A stretch of 64,000 nucleotides of DNA. Origin: Calliphora vicina (Eukaryota > Arthropoda > Insecta > Diptera > Calliphoridae). Where the stretch lies: contig NC_088780.1 of NCBI RefSeq assembly GCF_958450345.1, positions 27,613,667 to 27,677,666 on the forward strand, written 5' to 3'. Positions within the stretch are counted from its first letter, which is position 1, and each line of letters starts with the position of its first letter. A program made the position numbers and the translations under genes. Below, piece by piece: positions 11,102-22,999 of the stretch. The notes beneath the pieces were generated by a model, which was not told the origin of the DNA, searched no databases, and saw only the letters and a list, made by a program, of their open reading frames with translations.

Positions 11102-11105
11102 TTAA

Positions 11106-11814
11106 TATCTCTATTTCTCCACATAAAAGGGATACAAATTCCACTGAAACAGTAAATTTATTGAGTTTTCATCTGAATGTTGTTGAAGGACACCATGGTA
11201 GGTCGTATATAGCAGAACATTTAATCCGGGAACGAATAGTATCGCAAGAATTAGTAACGTATAATTGTTGTTATGAAACCTGAAAATGTATTTAAATATG
11301 TTGTTAACACATACATATACATATAACAATTACAGAAAAGATGAATAGTATAGACTTACCCATTCATATCCACCAGATAATGTTAATTTTTTATTAAATT
11401 TAGTCTAATTTATATTTTTTCTTGATTTTTAATTTATTTTATTGACAAATTTTGTTATACATACGAAAATGTCAGAATAATTGTAGGCGGTTGAGAACAC
11501 CGAATTTGAATTTAAATCGCAATCGAATTTTTCGATTACAACCAATAATATTTGGAATTTAAGCGTATACTGCTGAATTAATTCAGTTATTGTGGACGAA
11601 TTAATACCATAATTTTAAGTAAATGTATATTCGGTTATAATAACTAACTTTAGTATTGTCAGAACCTTAATTCGATTGAAATTATATTTTTATAATACCT
11701 GTCCTAGAAATTCAGTTGAATTTATAGTTTTTTCATAATGATATTTAAATATCGGTTGATATTATTAAATATTTGAAATGGGAACTGATTTCCAACCGAT
11801 CTCTTTTCTGTGTG
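11106..11814. other. AT-rich stretch, no gene recognised
   Basis: AATTCGATT-like motifs echo 9060-9240 across the piggyBac element. No domain or RNA structure was recognised. Confidence 0.4.
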
Positions 11815-11933
11815 TAGACATAGCTCCCATATAATACCCACTTCCGAAAATCTCGTTAGCGAGCATATATCTTTTAGAAATGTTGGAAAACAAATAAAAT
11901 TCAACAGAAATAAGTTTCATAACTTGCACGGCG
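11815..11933 (-). repeat. Family M2 repeat, left part
   Basis: CATAGCTCCCATATAATACC, then ACTTCCGAAAATC, then AAAATTCAACAGAAATAA. This matches modules at 52930-53040 and 47560-48090. It continues on the other side of the inserted element at 13243-13370, which ends with the TACTTTCTTACTTGT motif typical of the family end. Confidence 0.55.
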
Positions 11934-13242
11934 CACAGTGGCTCATTATCGTTTTTCATCGGCCAAAACTCTGTAATTTTTGAACCGATAGAGATATTTT
12001 ATAAATTTTTTTTGGTGGACAGATAACTTCTTGAATTTTTCTCCAGTTTTAATTTCATTAAAATTGGTTTAGCAGTTGTTGAGCAATTTAATTTTTTATA
12101 GAATTTAGTATGAAAATGCTGATTTTTTTATTTTTTGCATCAGCTTTATTTATAAAAAAGTTATAAAAGGATAAAAACAAGTAAGGAAGTATATTCGGCC
12201 AAGCTCGACCATATACTATAATTTATTTTCGTGAATGATTTTCGGAAGAGGGCATTATATGGGAGCTATGACTAATTATAGATCCATCGCCACAAAATTA
12301 GGTCGTGTGATTTACGTCTATATGGAAGTTATTTGTGTTGAATTTTGTGTTTATACCATCTTTTTTAAGAGATTTATGCTCGTTAAAGTGATTTTTGGAA
12401 GCGGGCCTTATATGGGAGCTATGACTAATTATGGACTTATCATCATAAAATTAGGTGACATTAATTCAGTTTTTATAAAACATATTTGGTGCAAAATTTG
12501 TGTAGATACCTATATAAATTAACGATTTACGACCGATAAAGTATAATTTCAGGAGAACATTTGTATGGGTGCTAGGTGAAATAGTGGACCGATTTGAGTC
12601 ATTTTCAATATGCTTCGTCAACGGGCCAGAAAAATGTATGTACCAAATTTTATAGCAATATCTTCAAAATTGCGACTTGTACTTTTCGGCAGTCATATGA
12701 ACAATAATATTAGAAAAAAATTTTGTTAGTAATTTCGTTCAAATGAAAAAAGTGTTCAACAAACAGGTCAACAAGTATATCTGGGCTTAAAGAGGATACT
12801 TTGGCCTTTCTCCTGGTAGTAAAATTTGTTTAACCCCTTTTGATCCTAAGCACTTTTATTACACTGAAATTCAAATTTGACTAAATTATAGTACCTGAGA
12901 AAAAATGTAATAACACAGCAGGTGTAAACGGCACAGTGACAAGTCATACCAGTTCTTAAAGACTATTATCCTACCAACATAACAAAAAAAAATCATCCAA
13001 GTATCGATAATAGCTTGCGAGTAATGATAATTTACTTCTGATAAAATTTACATAAATCACATTTTTTATAAAATGATATAAAATATTTGATTTTAACAGC
13101 ATGCCACGCACACAATTTACAATATTTTTATATAATTTTTTGGTTGCCTTAGTTTACTATTTAATGGCATTAAAATTTTTGAAATCGGAGTTAACAAAAA
13201 GTTGGTTTTTTGGCCGGTGAAATTGAGATATGAGCCACCGTG
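11934..13242 (+). mobile_element. Transib-like element, CACAGTGGCTCAT family, copy 1
   Basis: Starts CACAGTGGCTCAT and ends ATGAGCCACCGTG; the subterminal TCATCGGCCAAAA / TTTTTGGCCGGTGA also pairs. The left flank is CGGCG and the right flank CGATA, so the duplication is not intact here. The copy at 52087-53438 (opposite orientation) has exact CGGCA duplications and fixes the boundaries. It contains an M2-type insertion (12178-12520). No transposase seen. Confidence 0.7.
12178..12520 (+). repeat. Family M2 repeat inside the Transib-like element
   Basis: Starts AACAAGTAAGGAAGTATATT followed by CGGCCAAGCTCGACC. It then has two tandem modules with GATTTTCGGAAG, TATGGGAGCTATGACTAATT and AAATTAGGT. 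The short ORF across 12235-12522 is a by-product of this module. The same module order occurs inverted inside the 52087-53438 element. Confidence 0.6.
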
Positions 13243-13370
13243 CGATATATATATTTTCCCGTAGTTCCTTTTAGGAGCATAGGGCCTCATAATTGCTAAT
13301 AGCTCGCATATAAATTTTAAAAGCAAACTGTACTCGGTGTATGGCCGGGATTGACCAACTATACTTTCTT
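13243..13370 (-). repeat. Family M2 repeat, right part and end
   Basis: Ends with GGCCGGGATTGACC and TACTTTCTTACTTGT, the reverse complement of the ACAAGTAAG-type start at 12179. It probably belongs with 11815-11933 as the target of the Transib-like insertion. Confidence 0.5.
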
Positions 13371-14985
13371 ACTTGTATTTTGTTTTATATTTCTAGGATA
13401 TTTTAAATGTCGGTAATTCCGACATTATACATAACATTTTTTAACAATAATTATCGATAACTTTGTTGTACAAAAATTTTCGAGAATATTTCTTTTCAAA
13501 AACTCTCCTATTTTATCAACCACTGTCATGCAGTGTATTTAAGTGTATGATTATTTGTTGTACCTTGCAACAAAGCTTTGTGTCACATCAGAAACTATGT
13601 GAAAAACTTTACTTTAGATTTTTATTATTATTTTAAAGCATCCTATAAACGCACTCATACACTCGCAAACAATTACACACACTCATGTATATTTAAAATA
13701 CTTGTATACATGTGAACACTTTACTTACACATACTTATTTGTACAGAAAAAAAACAAACAAACAAACAAAAATAATAAAAAGACAAAGAACTAAAAGGAG
13801 GATGCCTTGATGCACTTAAGCGTTTATTGAAAATTCCTTAAGTCAACCACAAGGAAACATATTGAAATATTGCATAAAAATACAAGAACACATACGCAGA
13901 ACTACAGACAAATACATAGATACATACATATGTATGTAAGTGTGTGTGTAAGATCTTTATACACATACAAGTTTGTATGTTAGTGTCTTTTTTTGTCAAG
14001 AATTTCGTGTTGTTATTTCTACTTGCGACTCATAATATTCAACGCCCCATGAGTATTTGAATTTATTTCATACCACAACAATAATGCAAGAAAACAACAG
14101 CAGCAGTAACACTATTAGACCAACAACAACAACAACCGTAACAGCAAAATAATAAAACGACAACAGGAACTAAGTACAAGAAAGACTTTTTATTTTCAAA
14201 AACCGCCATCGCGCATATAAAAACTGATGATTGTCAAAGTGTTGTTTTGCTGTATTGTTCTTATTGCATTTTACATTTACACAGTATTTGACATGTGCAC
14301 AAGTATGGATGTCGATATGTATGTATTTGTTTGCTTTATTTTTCATTCAATACTACAGTTTCAAATTGTATTGAAATCATGAGGTACATTGTTTTCTACA
14401 AGTATGTTTGTGTAAGTTTATATAGTATGTGAGAAATTCGTAAATATTGTTGCAAATTTATTTACACAACAATTGTACTAGAATTTATGGTTGACATTGC
14501 AGCAACAAACGTGTTCAATTTGGGGTAATTGCGAATTAAATATTTTCCTTGAGAAATACAATTGATTGTACGTATTTAGCATTTATGCAATTTTGTAGAC
14601 ATTGTAAGTTAAGTGAATTATTTGACGGGAATTTAAAAGAAATGTTTAAGGTTTTGATGCCGTTGATGTACTCAGAAGATTTATAGATTTTTCAATATAA
14701 CAAGTATAATATTGAAGGCCAGTATTTTTCTATGTTGAAAAATTTTTGGCGTTAACTTTTTTCTACAATATATACAATAGAAACATTTTTAAATGAGTTT
14801 TAAAATTAATCAATTTGGATAAAAATCGAGTTTAATTGTTTTCAATATTTCTTAAAGATATTTTAAAAAATTTATAATGTTTTGACATATTTATCAAGAA
14901 ATGGCTTCAAAAATTAGTAATAAGTAATTTTTAAGTCAATGTAGACATTGTTAACCAAACTCTGTCAACAATAGATTTTTGTATT
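13371..14985. other. Non-coding stretch with simple repeats
   Basis: Contains AAACAAACAAACAAA near 13750, TACATACATATGTATGTAAG near 13920 and CAACAACAACAAC near 14125. These are low-complexity tracts common in fly introns and intergenic DNA. No gene recognised. Confidence 0.6.
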
Positions 14986-14988
14986 CTA

Positions 14989-16433
14989 GTGTGTCCCAAA
15001 AAAAGTTTTTTTTCTTATTTTCATGGGTGCTCAAGCATAATTTGAAAGCTTATAGGGTAGAGTATTTTTGAGATTTTTTTCAGATTTTTCGGAAGTGGTT
15101 TAGAGGTCGCTCAAGTCGAGTTTTTGCCAAAAATCGGGTTTGTCGGCCTTTTTTAAGTTTTGTTCATAACTTTATCAAGACCCACGATTTGCATTACTTT
15201 CGAGGACACAGTTTAAAAGAAAAATGTACAAGCTTTATTTTTGTAAGCAAACATTTTTAATTTTTGTAATGAATTGGCTCATTAAGGTGCCCTACATTAC
15301 AAATTTTCGAAATTTTTCCATAAATGTTGTAAATAAAGCTTTATAACTTTTAAAATTTTTATGAAAATGAAAAAAACTAACATTGCAGTTTGAAAGATCA
15401 ATTAATTCTTAATCATTTAGAGACAACAATTTTTGAATTTGCTTTTACCGTTCCTGAGTTATATAAAGAAAACGAAAGCTTTTATGTACACAAAATGATT
15501 TTTATACCCTACACCACCATAGTGTAATCAAACTACAAGTCGCAATTTCAAAGATAAAATTTGGTATAGCTTTTCTATTGCTACATGGAAGAAGCGTATT
15601 GAATTTGGATTGAATCGGTCCATTATTTCAAATAGCCCCAATACGATTTTCCTATCTAAAAATAGAAAAGCTCTCATAAATATCTTAGTTATAAAGATAT
15701 CTAAACCAAATTGAGCACAAATAAGTTTTATATAAGCTAAACTCACGCCTACCAAATTTTGTGACGTCCATAATTAGTCATAGCTCCCACATAAGGTCCA
15801 CTTCCTAAAATTACTTTAACTAGCATAAATCTCTTAAAAATATTCGTATTCAAATAAATTTCAATCCAAATATGTTATATATATACAAAAGTCATGTCAC
15901 AAAATTGTATAACGATCGGTCCATAATTAGTCATAGCTCCCATACAAAGCCCACTTCCGAAAATCATTTTAACGAGCACAAATCTCTTAAAAATGTTGGT
16001 ACATTTTAAAAGAAATCTGTTAAAAGAATATTGTTGTCCCTAAATTATTAAGAATTAATTGTTCTTTCAAACTGCAATGTTAGTTTTTTTAATTTTCATA
16101 AAAATTTTAAAAGATATAAAGCTTTATTTACAACATTTATGGAAAAATTTCGAAAAATTGTAATGTAGGGCACCTTAATGAGCCAATTCATTGCAAAAAC
16201 AAAAAATGTTTGCACACAAAAATAAAGCATGGACATTTTTCTTTTAAACTGTGTCCTCAAAAGTAATGAAATTTGTGGGTCTTGACAAAGTTATGAATAA
16301 AACTCAAAAAAAGACCGACAAACACGATTTTTGGCAAAAACACGACTTGTGCGACCTCTAAACTTCTTCCGAAAAAAATCTCAAAAATGCCTATAAGCCT
16401 ACAAGCTTTCAAATTATGCTTTTTCGGACACGC
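14989..16433. mobile_element. Foldback element with arms of about 440 bp, TA-flanked
   Basis: The left arm (about 14989-15430) and right arm (about 16025-16433) are inverted copies. Shared blocks include GTGTGTCC, GGTGCCCTACATTAC, ATGAATTGGCTCATTAAGGT and AACTAACATTGCAGTTTGAA. Both ends abut TA (14987-14988, 16434-16435), consistent with Tc1/mariner-type insertion. The centre (15480-16020) holds M2-type modules. Diverged single arms occur at 17860-18116 and 59441-59760. Confidence 0.75.
15480..16020 (-). repeat. M2-type modules in the loop of the foldback element
   Basis: TTTTTATACCCTACACCACC begins the block, as at 46888. Two or more modules follow with CATAGCTCCCA, GCCCACTTCCGAAAATC and AATCTCTTAAAAAT. 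The ORF at 15528-15755 lies in these modules. Confidence 0.55.
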
Positions 16434-16439
16434 TAGTGT

Positions 16440-17290
16440 ACACTGAACCAAATTTCTTATCAAAATATCCTTCACTGGCAACACTTGTAAAATAGCTCAT
16501 GTACGTTTTTTAATTTCGGTTTCACATGTATAAGAAACTCACACATAGACGGTGCCCACGGGAGTACTGCTGAAAACCAATGATGTAGACATACACCCTA
16601 CTTCCGGAAAATTTCATTATATTAAAGCCTACGTTGTTGTCACAAACATATACTTGTTTACTGTAACCATATATATGGTTGATACAATCATGCGAATCGT
16701 AAATAAACCACATTATGGTTACCACAATCATATCAATAGTTACTCTGACCATAATATTGTTAATAAGCTTGTAAAAATATTGAAATGGTTATAGTAAACA
16801 TTAAGAACTATAATTTTTCTCTGCGTGCTGTGACTACACTTTACTCTTAATATTTGGTTACATTTTGTTAGAATGTCACAGAGTGTTCTAAAATGCAGAT
16901 GGATATATGACCTCATGCATCGCCTTTATTGTACAAAATTATCATAAATTTGTTCATAAGGTTTGCTTGATATTGAAAATAGGCAATATCGGTCTATGAT
17001 GTCTTCTAGACCCCATAATTTTTTCATAATATTTAATTTTTTGATGTATTTGGATACAAACAAGTTTTATATGAACGTAAATATTTCTACCAACTTTTGT
17101 GAGGAACGGTTCATAATTGACCCTTCCCCATATATAGGGGTCATATTAGAAAAATATTTAATTGCCATATATTGAAGATGTGCATACAAAACTCTTAGAT
17201 ACTTGTTAACATTTGAATTAGTTAAATATGGGAATACGCAATATTTGTAATTAAATATTAAGTATACGTTTAGGTAATTATAATTTTCTT
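16440..17290. other. AT-rich stretch, no gene recognised
   Basis: Contains the palindrome AACCATATATATGGTT near 16665 and an M2-like line (CGGTTCATAATTGACCCTTC near 17106). Nothing else is supportable. Confidence 0.45.
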
Positions 17291-17303
17291 TTTCACAGAC
17301 ACA

Positions 17304-17830
17304 CTGTGGTTTAAAAAATTTTTTTTTTGGAAATAATTCGGTATCTCGGGAACTATTAGAGATACTGAAATTTCACATGGTGGGATCCAAGATGTTTTCT
17401 AGTTGACTTACGTTTTTTCATCTTCCTAACGCTACTGGGGGACAGTGTTTAGCCCCTCAAAGTTGGTCACCTCGTGTCTCAAATTTAAAAAAAATCGCCA
17501 AAAATTAATTTATGATACGAATGAGCTTAAATTTCAAATATAAATTCTCCTTGATAAGGTATACAAAAACTACGCTAACATATTTGGGTTGTCTCTATTA
17601 CTTGAGGAGATATTCAGGTTTATTAAATTATTTTTTTTTAATTTTACTCGATCTTTTTATGGCTTTTTAGATATGGCCCCCGCCAAAAATTTATTCCTAG
17701 AATATGAGAAATATTGGCGATAATATTTTAAATAAAATAGAAAAACTTGCTAACAGCTATCTCGTTCCTATAAAAAGTTATACGCTTCCAAATTTGGAAC
17801 ATGTAAAAAGGGCCGTATTAATCCATTTAA
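17304..17830 (+). repeat. Dispersed repeat R17, copy 1
   Basis: GGAAATAATTCGGTATCTCG, then GGGAACTATT and AAATTTCA(C/T)(A/G)TGGT, is shared with 25280-25345. The block at 17640-17815 (GGTTTTTAGATATGG... to TTCCAAATTTGGAACATG) recurs inverted at 26150-26330 and, more diverged, at 47270-47440. A CACTGTG precedes both copies 1 and 2. Superfamily not assigned. Confidence 0.6.
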
Positions 17831-17859
17831 ATTTGTTTTTGTAAAAAAATTATTTTTTT

Positions 17860-18116
17860 TTTATTTTCATCGTTGCTTATTTTTGAGATTTTTTTAAAAT
17901 TTTTCGGAAGAGGTTTAGAATCATTTTAAATAAAAATGTCCAAGCTTTATTTTTGTGTGTAAAAACTATTAGTTTTTGCAATGAATTAGCTCATTAAGGT
18001 TCCCTATATTACAATTTTTCCATACATTTTGTAAATAATTCCTTATAACTTTTAAAATTTTTATGAAAATGAAAAAAACTAACAATTTGAATTTGCTTTT
18101 ACCGTTCCTGACACAC
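17860..18116 (+). repeat. Single diverged arm of the foldback family
   Basis: TTTTTCGGAAGAGGTTTAGA, ATGAATTAGCTCATTAAGGT and TTTTACCGTTCCTGACACAC match arm sequence of 14989-16433. It ends ACACAC next to TA (18117-18118). An internal deletion removes the middle of the arm. Confidence 0.65.
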
Positions 18117-18294
18117 TAGTGTATTCTTACATAGCAAATGTAACTTTTGAATTCAAACACGTACTTATTTAAAAGAAAGTTTGATGTAACGCACAGTATA
18201 TAATTTTGAAGGGTAGATATCTATCATTTATTCTCACTTAGTTATTGAATATTACAGTGTAAATAACAATGTTTTTATAATTCTATATTTGCTG

Positions 18295-18665
18295 TGACCG
18301 AAAGCGTCCTGAAGATTACAGGAAACTTTTACCGAAAAAAGCACAGAATATTCGGCCATCCCCGAAACTGTAATATTCCATCATGACAACGCTAGGCCAC
18401 ATATTGAAATACCTGTTATAAAGTATTTAGAATGAAGTGGTTGGGAAGTTTTGCCTCACCCCTTATAGTCCAGACCATACCCCATCCGACTGCTATTTAT
18501 TTCGATCGATGCAGAATTCTCACCCCTGGAATAGTATCCCAAACTGCCTTGATTCGTTTTTGCCCTCAATATAGTTCTTTTGGCAATTCCACGAAAACGA
18601 CTACCACGACAGAAAACCCAAAAGCCCTTGAAACTTTTTATGAGAAAACACTACAATATTAATAT
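18295..18665 (+). pseudogene. mariner transposase relic, C-terminal half
   Basis: Reading FHHDNARPHIEIPV, a stop, SGWEVLPHPLYSPDHTPSDC, then YLFRSM. It gives the mariner HDNA-x-x-H and SPD-x-x-PSD-Y-x-LF blocks holding the second and third catalytic aspartates. The second aspartate sits in HHDN and the third in PSDC, with one stop between. The N-terminal half is absent or unrecognisable. Mariner transposases are normally about 345 residues. Confidence 0.8.
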
Positions 18666-18669
18666 GTGT

Positions 18670-20262
18670 AAATATTTAAAGCTTATTACAACATTTTATT
18701 GCCAAAAATATTAGTCTAAACCCATGGTAGGCGTTCATACTGTTCAGGTTACGATGATTTTCGTCAAACAACCCGAATGTGAACAAAAGAGCGTAATAGA
18801 GCGTAAAAATACACACAATTCATTCAGTTTCTTGATGTTGTTGTGGATATTTTATTTTTTACCCAAAAGAGCACACAAATTAAATGCCTCTTTTTGCCTA
18901 CCAATGGTCTAAACGGACTATATTTAATTTTTTAATTTAACTGACGTGTTTTAGGCTAAAATTGCGGTTAAAACGAAGCTCCCAATGAGCATATAGTATG
19001 AAATGAATTTGACTATGATTGTACATATACATATATTTAGGGAATATATATTGTTTTATTATAAGTGAAAAATCTGTCACTTACGATATTAAATTTTATT
19101 TATTATAAAATCATCCAAAGATTGTTTTTATTTAAATTTTAACGGATGCAAAGGAAACGCCTCTCACGATTCGAAAATGTTCGCATATTTCTACATGTTC
19201 CTCAAAATGACTTCCGTTTTATGTCACGTACGATATACCCTTATTTCGCTCGATATTTTGGACAACAATATTTCGAAAGATCTTCTTATTATTTTAAAAT
19301 CTAGTACCTCTGAATGGTACATAAAGACCAAATTATATTTCAGATACCCTTATTTTTGCAAAATCTGAAAAAATGTTACGTACGATGATATGGAATTGCC
19401 CATATACCAATAAGATCATCTGTGCTTAGCACTTATCTCTGCTGTGTTCTATTAATTGTCCTTTAATTCGTAAGGTCTTAAGAGTTCCTCCATTCCGTAT
19501 GATTATAATAAAGAGTTCCTTATTTCTATTAATTCGAGTATATTTTTGCAAAATCTTTAAAAACTTTAAGTTCCATTTACACCAAAAAAAAAAATCTGTT
19601 TTAGTTATTCAAAAACATACATATTTTAAACGATAGCCTGCTGTTTTGCTTAAAGGGTTTCTAAATAGTACGTATTTTATTACTTTTCTAGTACGAGTAT
19701 TAAACAACATATATATATACATTTTTTTCTGGTATATTGGTTTGTTGAATTTTTTAAGCCAACAGCTTATCTGGAGGAGTTGCATTTATATGCATGTATA
19801 TTTTCACAGAATAAAACATGCATATGTATCTTTATACATATGTATGTAGTCAAATACATATATACAATGTATGTGCCTGCATAGAATGCCATGGTGAACA
19901 TTGTTCATTTAAGGAAATTGTATTTGAAATTGAAAAATTGCTTTGGCAAACAGCGAAATACAAAACAATTTAACATAAACGAAGTAGAACAGAAAAAAAA
20001 AATATCTAAGCAACGTTTCGAGTATAAGGGGTCAGTTTAGAAAGTAAAATACGAGTAATACTTGTTGTAATGTTTTTGTTTTTATCTTAGATAGTTTTGT
20101 GAGTATATGCTACAGTAAAGGTTAGTATATTAAGTGCACTAAGTTTTATGGCAAACAGCCGAGAATTTTATAAAAATCATGTGTTTAATAATATAGTTTT
20201 ATGCTATTTTCAAAATATTATTCAGCCAAGTGTCAGTATTTGTATAAAATTTTTAATTCTAT
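18670..20262. other. AT-rich stretch, no gene recognised
   Basis: Two similar lines, TACGTACGATA near 19227 and 19380, and ATACATATATAC-type tracts near 19850. No transposon ends and no domain seen. Confidence 0.5.
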
Positions 20263-20265
20263 TTA

Positions 20266-20392
20266 CCCCCATTAACACGAAGTCTGGTCAGGTGCTAACT
20301 AATAGTTATATTGTCGTTTAAAATTATTTTTGTATGAAAACTGTCAGCATAACTATTAGTTAATACATAACCAGACTTCGTGTTACTGGGGG
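20266..20392. mobile_element. Hairpin MITE, CCCCCA ends, TTA duplication
   Basis: CCCCCATTAACACGAAGTCT at the left and AGACTTCGTGTTACTGGGGG at the right are inverted copies. Pairing continues to TAACTAATAGTTAT, so nearly the whole 127 bp folds back. It is flanked by TTA (20263-20265 and 20393-20395). A 3-bp TWA duplication is known of PIF/Harbinger elements, but CCCCCA ends are not diagnostic, so superfamily is tentative. A second hairpin with the same end and flank lies at 61997-62100. Confidence 0.75.
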
Positions 20393-20979
20393 TTAAAGTA
20401 CATTATACTGTTTGAATATATATTACTTTTAACTTGATATTTTTACTTTTCCGTTTAACATTTTCCCAACACATTTATTGCTTATATGTATGTATATTCC
20501 ATTTGTTTTTATTTTATTTTTTTTAACTACCAACTATCTCACTCATATGCATGAATATATATTTCATTTCATTTCACTAAAACCAAAACAATATCACGGT
20601 AAATGTCAGTTAAATACAGAGAAAAAACTAAAAGAGCAAATATATAAAACGTGTAAATAAAAAGTTTAAAAACAAAACAAAAGTACTAAAAAGATAAGTT
20701 ATTTATGGTTTATGCAAACAATACTATAAAAAAAAGACTAAACCAACATAAATAGTTTAATACGAGTCAACAACATAAGGTAAATTATATATAATTCTTC
20801 CTTTCTTATAATTTAAATGGAGAATGAGAAAGGTTTTCTCTGAAGAAAAGAATTCTGTTTAATACAGCTGTCAATTTCAAGCTTTAAAATTCAAAATTTT
20901 AAAAAGTTACCGTAAAGAGTTTGCGTGACCTAGAGAGTCAATTGACAACTTTTTGCAAACTTTTAAACAAAAATCTATT

Positions 20980-21430
20980 TCTACTGTAACGGCTCACATT
21001 GGTTGAAGTTCATACAACGAGCGGCTAAAAACAGAAGAAATTGTCCAAGGACAATGAAACTTGTCACATAGGCATTTTTTGTTTGAATCCAGAAAAAATT
21101 TAAAATCAAAATGATCCGCCCACTTTTACGCCCACCTCCCATACAAAGTGAAAATTATATTTTGACCTACGGCATTGATTTTTGGCACATAGCATTTTTA
21201 AACACTCAGAATCATTTGTGAGAAATTTGAAAAATATCGCCCACTTCCCATACAACTTGTATGGAAAAAGTTTCATAACTCCCTTGATTTTTAATGCATC
21301 AACTCAATTTTCTCAAAAAATAAATATTATAATTATAGAATGGGTTCCTCAAAATATATACCTGATCCGCCCACTTTTACGCCCATCTCCCATAGAAAAA
21401 ACACGAATAAGTAATTTAAGCATAGTCTTT
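20980..21430. repeat. Repeat with GCCCACTTTTACGCCCA blocks
   Basis: GATCCGCCCACTTTTACGCC occurs at 21115 and 21364, each followed by CA(C/T)CTCCCATA. The reverse complement (GTGGGCGTAAAAGTGGGCG) is inside the Helitron-like copy at 35460. This suggests a Helitron-related fragment. No coding sequence was recognised. Confidence 0.45.
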
Positions 21431-22259
21431 TAATAATTTTTTAACATCATTATCGTACTCCAATTTTTTGATTTGCAGCTTTGAGCGAAATCTATTTATA
21501 AATGGGTTTACGTTACATTACGTCTTAATTAGTGGCTACAAGTCCAATTCTTCGCGAATGATGTAATCAATAGTCTCTATTGATCCTCGCTTCCTGAGCT
21601 TCCTCGGATAGCATATCTGATACAAATAATCAATTAATAACTTTAATAACTCATAATTATTGTTTATATATACAATTGATGCTCAATGATCTTTTTTTTT
21701 TCTTTGTCTCATTCTTTTACTTTAGTAATAACTCATGTTATCACTCAACTCTCATTTACTTCTTAAAATACCGTTAATCCTGTATTATTTTATTGATTTA
21801 TTTTGAAGCTTATTTTTTTAAATAAAATTCATTCGCTTATGAACTGTCCACTGGTAAAGTTGACCAAATTAAAAAGCGGCGTTTTTTTAAATAATAAAAA
21901 ATAATACTAAAGAGGACAGATAAAGTCTTTTATAATCCGATTTGTCCCTTTAAACAAATGAATAAATAAATAAAAATTATTAACCAGCTTTGACGTTGAT
22001 CGACTGGCTTGGGTTTACTTAATAATTTAAATATAAAAAATAATACAATAATAAAACACCCATGAAAGGAGATAAATTCCTCCTTCCTACAACTAAAGAA
22101 TTATGGCAACAACAACATGCATTAACGAAAATTCATATTTTGTTACTTTATCACTATATCATTTTATAGTTTTTACTGTTTTTTTTTTGGAAAGGAGCAA
22201 GTAGGAGCAGCTGAATTTTCTTTTAGCTTTTAGCTGAGACTTCAAGCTGTAATTTGATA
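21431..22259. other. AT-rich stretch, no gene recognised
   Basis: No transposon end, domain or RNA gene identified. Confidence 0.5.
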
Positions 22260-22560
22260 TCTTTCGTTAAACAAGGTCATCTCACGTGGAGGCGATATGA
22301 ACTGATCACCGAGATGGTGCAATACGAACCCGTCAGACATTTTACTGTGGGTTTCCTTAAGTCACAAGTCTGTGCGAATTAGCCACAAATCATAGCGAAG
22401 CTCAAAGCTAACATAATCCATGGAAAACGTAAAATTCAGCCTGATTTATGCACCAGAGTCATGGAAAATTTAACACTTCGTTTGAGTGCCACCCAGCGAA
22501 GACGCGGCTGACATTGGCATGTCGATTCTGTCTCACACAAACGTTTTTATTTAAATTTAA
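22260..22560 (+). pseudogene. Tc1/mariner-superfamily transposase relic, C-terminal end
   Basis: Shifted frames read DGAIRTRQ, then the residues around SQVCAN and AKLKANIIH (frame-corrected), then KIQPDLCTRVMENLTLRLSA and TQRRRG. The order (x-W-G-x-x-K-x-x-V-Y-x-x-x-P-x-x-I-x-x-L-K-x-x-I, then x-I-Q-x-D-L-C-x-R-V-x-x-N-x-x-x-R, then R-G-x-H) is that of an arthropod mariner-related transposase group with an FQQDGA-type middle. It differs from the HHDNARPH mariners here. The relic at 60690-60960 is probably the preceding part of the same type. Confidence 0.6.
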
Positions 22561-22594
22561 AGATATAAAGCTCTTAATAAAAGACCATTTATAA

Positions 22595-22990
22595 CAGACA
22601 AGAATAAGATTTTAAGTCGGACGGGACACGGTCTGGACCATAATGCGGGTGAGGCAAAACTTCCCAACCACTTCATTGTAAATAGTTTTTAATAGTTATT
22701 GCAACATGTGGTCGAGCGTTTTCATGATGGATTATTACGGTTTCATGTATAGCTGCATATGCTGGGCTTTAACGAATTAGTTGCGTTCGAAACAGGTTCC
22801 CTGTAATGGTCTGACCAGATTTCAGCAGATCCTAATTTCATCACACCAAATACAGAACATTACCTTAGCGCCATGGATATTTGGCTTTGGTGTCAATTCG
22901 GCTGGTTGGCCACACAAACAACCTCTCCCACGTTGAAAGTGATGGAACACATTCGCCATAAGCTTTTCTCTCATAGTTAGATCCATACCT
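22595..22990 (-). pseudogene. mariner transposase relic
   Basis: Minus-strand fragments read IHHENARPHVAI, GWEVLPHPHYGPDRVPSD, and upstream CIWCDE, matching CIWWD and the HHDNARPH...SPDLAPSD core of mariner. The second catalytic aspartate appears as E (HHEN). Several frameshifts. It lies immediately after, and opposite to, the relic at 22260-22560. Confidence 0.75.
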
Positions 22991-22999
22991 AGAAGTACT

